A stretch of DNA of 64,000 bases from Marinicella sediminis. Its GTDB lineage: Bacteria; Pseudomonadota; Gammaproteobacteria; Xanthomonadales; Marinicellaceae. The translations under genes were made by a program, and so were the position numbers. The DNA lies in the NCBI RefSeq assembly GCF_002000055.1, contig NZ_MVBD01000001.1, positions 1 through 64,000 on the forward strand, written 5' to 3'. Position 1 is the stretch's first letter, and every line of letters begins with the position of its first letter. Positions 60,028 through 64,000 of this stretch are shown here, one piece after another. The notes beneath the pieces were generated by a model. That model was not told where the DNA came from. It saw nothing but the letters and a program-made list of their open reading frames with translations, and ran no database searches.

Positions 60028-60704
60028 TCAATCACTGTGATCTGTTGGTGTTCCATGCTTTGCATGTAATTGAACTGGCTTAATGACCAGCGACCATCTT
60101 TGGTACCGGAAACCATGAACCCAGCCCTTTTATAAGAACCGATGCCGTTGTACAAATAGATGCTGCAGCTGTTTTGTGACACACTGAGCAGCTTGATGCT
60201 CAGGAATGACAGGGCTTTGGGGAAATCCTCAGAGAAGTGTTCTGACCTGCGGGATGGGTGTCCTTTGATCAATGGTATGCAGGTTTTGAGGATGCTGTTG
60301 TGTTGTTCCTTGGTCAATCCACCCTCCAAGACGTTCACCGCGTACTCGTAACCCAGGGTGTCTTCTGCCCAGGTTTGTGCCATCATTTCTTTCCACTCTG
60401 GTGCTTGCTCAAACAATTCCAAAAGGGCAATGATGCTGATGCCCTGAAGAGAGTGATAATCCCTGACATTGTTCAATGATTCATGCAGTGCATCCGGATC
60501 CTGATTGACCAGCTCCTCAAACAGTTCTGGCATGTATTTATGCATATCACGGAGGTGGTTGAGTAACTCATCATCACTCAGCGCATTGTTGTCCAGTGCG
60601 GCAGCGGCCACCTGTTCTTCCCAGGACTGACCTAACTCTTTAGTTTGGCCGAAAGCTGATGAACAATTGTAAATAAAAAGAACAACGGTGATGAAGCGGA
60701 GAAT
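60024..60704 (-). CDS. exported protein of unknown function
   Basis: 226 residues from ATG 60704 with signal peptide (MILRFITVVLFIYNCSSAFG). The mature part is helical: LDNNALSDDELLNHLRDMHKYMPELFEELVNQDPDALHESL then ISIIALLELFEQAPEWKEMM. Two late Cys are present. A longer frame from 60737 is possible but lacks an SD. Function not recognised. Confidence 0.55.
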   Translation of the reverse strand: MLRFITVVLFIYNCSSAFGQTKELGQSWEEQVAAAALDNNALSDDELLNHLRDMHKYMPELFEELVNQDPDALHESLNNVRDYHSLQGISIIALLELFEQAPEWKEMMAQTWAEDTLGYEYAVNVLEGGLTKEQHNSILKTCIPLIKGHPSRRSEHFSEDFPKALSFLSIKLLSVSQNSCSIYLYNGIGSYKRAGFMVSGTKDGRWSLSQFNYMQSMEHQQITVID

Positions 60705-60785
60705 CATATGAATCCGTGAGAGATTGGGTGTTATCATCAGACATCAGAATAACAAGATTGTTTAAAATAGGCGGGAGATTAAACA

Positions 60786-61115
60786 GTGGCTTTATTGATA
60801 ACCGGTTTTACTAAATGTGGCTTATGTGGCGAAGTCATCGAAGCACACCATCAGTTCCATTCATTTGCAGCCTTTATTCCTCCCGGTCACAGATTGCATG
60901 GTTTTTCAGATGCATCGGTTCATCAATCCTGTTTGTTGAACTGTGAAGATTATCAGGGATTGATGCACTTGTATGCTGGTTATCAGCAGATTTATGAGAG
61001 AAGGCCCTTACCTTCACCTGAAGAAGCAAAAAACTTCACTCATTGGTACAACAATTCAGAAGACATCAAATCATGGCAGGCCGAATTGGCTCAATTCTGG
61101 TCACAAAACAGTTGA
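60786..61115 (+). CDS. small cysteine-containing protein of unknown function
   Basis: 109 residues beginning at GTG 60786 (GGGAG upstream). The N-terminal part holds CGLCGEVIEAHHQFHSF and later HQSCLLNCED, a possible zinc site made of Cys and His. The remainder is helical. It is the first of a close run of genes on the same strand ending with the YcaQ-like gene. Function not recognised. Confidence 0.5.
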   Translation: MALLITGFTKCGLCGEVIEAHHQFHSFAAFIPPGHRLHGFSDASVHQSCLLNCEDYQGLMHLYAGYQQIYERRPLPSPEEAKNFTHWYNNSEDIKSWQAELAQFWSQNS

Positions 61116-61127
61116 GGTGAACACAAG

Positions 61128-61619
61128 ATGACAATTGCACGAAGACCCACAATACCATTTGCCCAGTGGAAGCTGGCTGTCGATCTTAAGGCAACCAGAA
61201 AGCTCCAAAATCAGGCGGGCATGCCGGCTTTTGGCTGTGCCTGCGATGTGTGTGCGGACTGGAAAAAACTGTATAAAAAAATCATACCTGGTCAGATGTC
61301 TGAACAACTCAATCGCATAGGGGTTGACCAACAACACCCAACCGATATTTACGCATTTATGGAATCTGAAAATGACCGAGCTATTCGGGTTTTGTTCCAT
61401 TTTATAGGAAAAATTCTGTCAGGACCTGGTGCACAGACGTTCTGCAACAAGGTCCATGGACAGATCATGAATTATGTGCCGCAAGGGTATGAAAATTTTT
61501 TCAGTATCATGGTGTTACCTGCCAATCAATCATTTGAGACCGCACCCAGAAGGTCTGATGGCAGCCACGATCAGGTGGTCTGCATTGACATGAGGTTGAT
61601 GTACTCCTTACCGCAATGA
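61128..61619 (+). CDS. small cysteine-containing protein of unknown function
   Basis: 163 residues with FGCACDVCADW, a CxCxxC motif of possible metal-binding use. The rest has mixed helices and strands (AIRVLFHFIGKILSGPGAQTF, ENFFSIMVLP). It overlaps the YcaQ-like gene by ATGA, suggesting co-translation, and stands 13 bases after the previous gene. Function not recognised. Confidence 0.5.
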   Translation: MTIARRPTIPFAQWKLAVDLKATRKLQNQAGMPAFGCACDVCADWKKLYKKIIPGQMSEQLNRIGVDQQHPTDIYAFMESENDRAIRVLFHFIGKILSGPGAQTFCNKVHGQIMNYVPQGYENFFSIMVLPANQSFETAPRRSDGSHDQVVCIDMRLMYSLPQ

Positions 61620-62830
61620 ACGTCATCACAACCCAAGCTGATTTAAGACGCCTGTGCCGGCTGGCCCTCAAGGCGCAGGGCTTGTTGCAGGTGGGGCCTT
61701 TTGGCCGGGGCATCAATGGCGCGCACAAAGCCATTGGACACTTGGGTTATGTGCAGCTGGACAGCATCTCGGTGATTGAGCGGGCCCACCACCATGTGTT
61801 GCAGGCCCGGGTGCCGGGGTTTCAGCCGGGGATGGCCGAACGCTTGCTGATTCGGGGCGACATCTTTGAATACTGGTCGCATGCGGCGGCGTTTTTGCCA
61901 ATGGCTGATTTTCGCTTCTCATTACCGTATAAACACGCCATCAAAAGTGGCCAGACCCATTGGTTCAAAGACCCGGATCAGCAGCTGATGCAGGATCTGC
62001 TGACACGCATCCGTATGGACGGCCCCCTGCGCGCCCGGGATGTAGAAACCCAGCGCTCAGGCAACAGCGGCTGGTGGGATTGGAAACCGGCCAAAAAAGC
62101 CCTGGAGCAACTGTACATGCAGGGTGATTTGATGGTCTCAGACCGCACGGGATTTCAAAAAACTTATGACCTGACTGAGCGGGTGTTGCCGGCCGGTACC
62201 GACACGTCACCACCGTCAGCGGCAGAACTGGCAGCCCATCTGCTGGACCAACAACTGCGTTGTCATGGCCTGGTGTCAGGCAAAGGCCTGACCTACCTGC
62301 GCCGGGTGCCGGGGCTCAAAGAGGCCATGAAAGACCTGCTCGATGAGCGCCTGGCTGCCGGTGAATTGGCATCGGTACAACTGCACAACGGCGCGGTGTT
62401 TCACCTGTCAGCAGGAGCCCTGGATGGCCCGGCCCCACGCACCAGTCACCGCCTGCGCATCCTTTCGCCATTTGACAATGCGGTGATCCAGCGCGACCGG
62501 CTAAACAGCTTGTTTGGCTTTGATTACCAGATTGAATGTTATGTGCCGGCGACCAAACGCCGTTATGGCTACTTCAGCCTACCGTTGCTCTACCGTGATC
62601 ATTTTGTTGGTAGGATGGATGCCAAAGCGCACCGCAAGACCGGCGTGCTGGAGGTCCGGCAGTTGCACCTGGAAGACCACCCGTTCGATACCGATGCGCT
62701 GATCGATGCGCTGGTCAAAGCCCTGGATGAATTCCGCGTGTTTCAGGGGTGTGCGCGGGTGGTGGTGAAGTCGGTGGAGCCTGATGAGATCAAACAACTT
62801 TTACAATTGTCTTTGAATGACATCCATTGA
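61616..62830 (+). CDS. winged-helix DNA glycosylase, YcaQ/AlkX family
   Basis: 404 residues. The family layout of winged-helix domains with a catalytic QxD motif is visible: GYVQLDSISVIERAHHHVLQARV, then EYWSHAAAFLP and a C-terminal region with FDNAVIQRDRLNSLFGFDYQIECYVP and GRMDAKAHRKTGVLEVRQLHLED. E. coli YcaQ removes crosslink-derived lesions from DNA; members of this group act similarly. Start ATG 61616 is inside the previous stop. It is GC-richer than its upstream neighbours. Confidence 0.87.
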   Translation: MNVITTQADLRRLCRLALKAQGLLQVGPFGRGINGAHKAIGHLGYVQLDSISVIERAHHHVLQARVPGFQPGMAERLLIRGDIFEYWSHAAAFLPMADFRFSLPYKHAIKSGQTHWFKDPDQQLMQDLLTRIRMDGPLRARDVETQRSGNSGWWDWKPAKKALEQLYMQGDLMVSDRTGFQKTYDLTERVLPAGTDTSPPSAAELAAHLLDQQLRCHGLVSGKGLTYLRRVPGLKEAMKDLLDERLAAGELASVQLHNGAVFHLSAGALDGPAPRTSHRLRILSPFDNAVIQRDRLNSLFGFDYQIECYVPATKRRYGYFSLPLLYRDHFVGRMDAKAHRKTGVLEVRQLHLEDHPFDTDALIDALVKALDEFRVFQGCARVVVKSVEPDEIKQLLQLSLNDIH

Positions 62831-63001
62831 AGTTGGTATTAAGATGCCTTATTGCCATTAATGTGTTTAGTGCAGGATCGCTCACAAGGGACATGTCTCA
62901 TTGAACACGATAAATTAACCACACCAATTGAAATACCCGTGTTGTCGGTTCATAATCGCTTTATATGATTCACATACCTCAACGATTTCAAGGAACGAAA
63001 C

Positions 63002-63676
63002 ATGAAGCACAACATCACATCAAGGGCCATGCACAGCACATTCCCTGAGCTGTATCAGGCGTTTGCCCGTCACCCAAAACCCAAGTCCATCGCCGTTTGT
63101 CCGTGTTGTATGGATCAGGAGGAAGTGGATGTGATGTTAAAAAAACAACGGGATGTGTTGACCGCAGATGAGCTGAGCAGCTATGCCAGTTCTGTGTTTC
63201 TGACCTGTGGTGACATCAGTGACTTCATGTATTTTTTTCCCCGCATACTGGAGTTGCAGTTGCTTGATGTCTTCAGTTGGCCCAATCCGGAAGTTTATTA
63301 TCGTGCCATTGGGCAAGCTGAATTCAATAATTGGACAGATGCTGAACAGTCAGTTGTCATTCAACTGACAGTTGACAAGATCAATACCTTATCAATGCAT
63401 GCTGAGAATGGAGCCGAGGTGGATACCTGGTTGTGTGCTTTGTCCTCCATCATGAATGACATCAGTCCTGTTTTGGATAATTTGGAGTCAACGGAGGTTT
63501 GGGGGGACTTCATTGATTGGAACATTAAAGCCTTGACGGAAGCAAAACTGACCAACAGTTTCTGGGATGATCGACCGGAGCAGGCCAAACAGTTGCTCAA
63601 CAGACTTCAATCAAATTCTGTCAGAGCATTGTGTGGGGATAGGTATGGCATGGTGTTTGATGATGAAGGAGCATGA
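63002..63676 (+). CDS. uncharacterised protein with CPCCMD motif
   Basis: 224 residues with no signal peptide. A CPCCMDQEEVDVML region near residue 33 suggests a metal or zinc-ribbon-like site, and a later Cys in FLTCGDISDFMYFFP. The C-terminal half is helical (VWGDFIDWNIKALTEAKLTNSFW). AAGGAACG lies before ATG 63002. Function not recognised. A second small paired-Cys gene follows. Confidence 0.5.
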   Translation: MKHNITSRAMHSTFPELYQAFARHPKPKSIAVCPCCMDQEEVDVMLKKQRDVLTADELSSYASSVFLTCGDISDFMYFFPRILELQLLDVFSWPNPEVYYRAIGQAEFNNWTDAEQSVVIQLTVDKINTLSMHAENGAEVDTWLCALSSIMNDISPVLDNLESTEVWGDFIDWNIKALTEAKLTNSFWDDRPEQAKQLLNRLQSNSVRALCGDRYGMVFDDEGA

Positions 63677-63742
63677 AAAAATTGCTCGATACACCAAATC
63701 CAAGTGGGTTGTTTTTACTGGTGTTCAATAACTGAGGTTGTT

Positions 63743-64000
63743 ATGAATAAGTCTTGTTATTTCTGCGGTGTCAATGAGTCAGAATCAAAGTTTGATTTGT
63801 TAGAAGAAGGATACTATGAAGACATGCTTATCTGTCATGAATGTTGGTTTTCAGACACAGCACGTCGCTGGCGGCTCAAACAAGAAGAAAAAGACCAGGC
63901 CTATAAACTACACAGCGAACTTGTCACTGCTGGTTTTCCTGTGGACTGTGAACACTGTGGTCATCGGTCATTCCGACACCCGAAATACATAGGTCACTCA
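63743..64000 (+). CDS. small zinc-ribbon-like protein (3' end outside window)
   Basis: The frame opens at ATG 63743 and is still open at the window end, 86 codons. The visible part begins MNKSCYFCGVNESESKF, continues LICHECWFSDTARRW and includes DCEHCGHRSFRHPKY. Three CxxC pairs indicate zinc binding. No further function can be read. It follows the preceding gene by 66 bases on the same strand. Confidence 0.55.
   Translation, partial: MNKSCYFCGVNESESKFDLLEEGYYEDMLICHECWFSDTARRWRLKQEEKDQAYKLHSELVTAGFPVDCEHCGHRSFRHPKYIGHS

Noticed and set aside
1-64000. tRNA, rRNA, IS elements, phage genes, riboswitches, integron sites
   Set aside because: None could be recognised by eye; absence of small non-coding RNAs cannot be shown without covariance-model search.

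Overview
The window looks like a chromosomal segment of a marine-type gammaproteobacterium. The evidence is moderate base composition, many Sec-exported proteins, PKD and fibronectin-type secreted proteins, a TRAP permease pair and a class-specific his gene set. Xanthomonadales- or Marinicella-like affiliation is a guess from gene style, not a measured result. No rRNA, tRNA, CRISPR array, IS element or phage gene was seen. Genes lie on both strands in short operons.

Left part (1-13 kb): the tail of a TPR-bearing protein kinase; a secreted amidase; an SPFH membrane protein paired with a small Arc-type repressor; an autotransporter-like DGSG repeat protein; a PiT phosphate permease with its DUF47/PhoU-like partner; a two-domain acyltransferase resembling the ornithine-lipid synthase OlsF; and a PAP2 phosphatase plus glycosyltransferase pair. 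Two promoters here, in front of olsF and of the PAP2-glycosyltransferase pair, carry 11-bp-phased Pho-box-like repeats placed exactly 10 bp before an identical -10 hexamer. This suggests phosphate-starvation lipid remodelling.

Middle (12-33 kb): DctQM TRAP permease without a binding protein, two MAPEG proteins, a GST, a PKD-domain lipoprotein, an RND efflux pump with adaptor, a GGDEF protein, a small operon with a GFA protein, a cupin and an AAC(6')-like acetyltransferase, a secreted amidohydrolase, a papain-like secreted peptidase, and a four-gene operon with a small GTPase and two Roadblock proteins.

Histidine region (33.8-41.4 kb, minus strand): hisG, hisC fused to a HAD phosphatase, hisB (dehydratase only), hisH, hisF, a 359-bp repeat-bearing gap, a hisA-hisI-hisE fusion, and hisD. 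All ten pathway steps are covered. In front of hisG there are two successive leader peptides with runs of His codons, each followed by its own intrinsic terminator and each with an upstream sequence able to act as antiterminator. This is a tandem attenuator and is the most striking feature of the window.

Right part (41.6-64 kb): secreted trypsin-like peptidase, di-haem cytochrome c peroxidase, signal peptidase I, class-C beta-lactamase-like hydrolase, an arsR-arsC-acr3-arsH arsenic operon with a visible operator, an M23 peptidase, a decayed marC gene, a GH18-type protein with a mannan-binding tail, a parallel beta-helix protein, a racemase, a YcaQ-type glycosylase and several small unknown proteins with paired cysteines.
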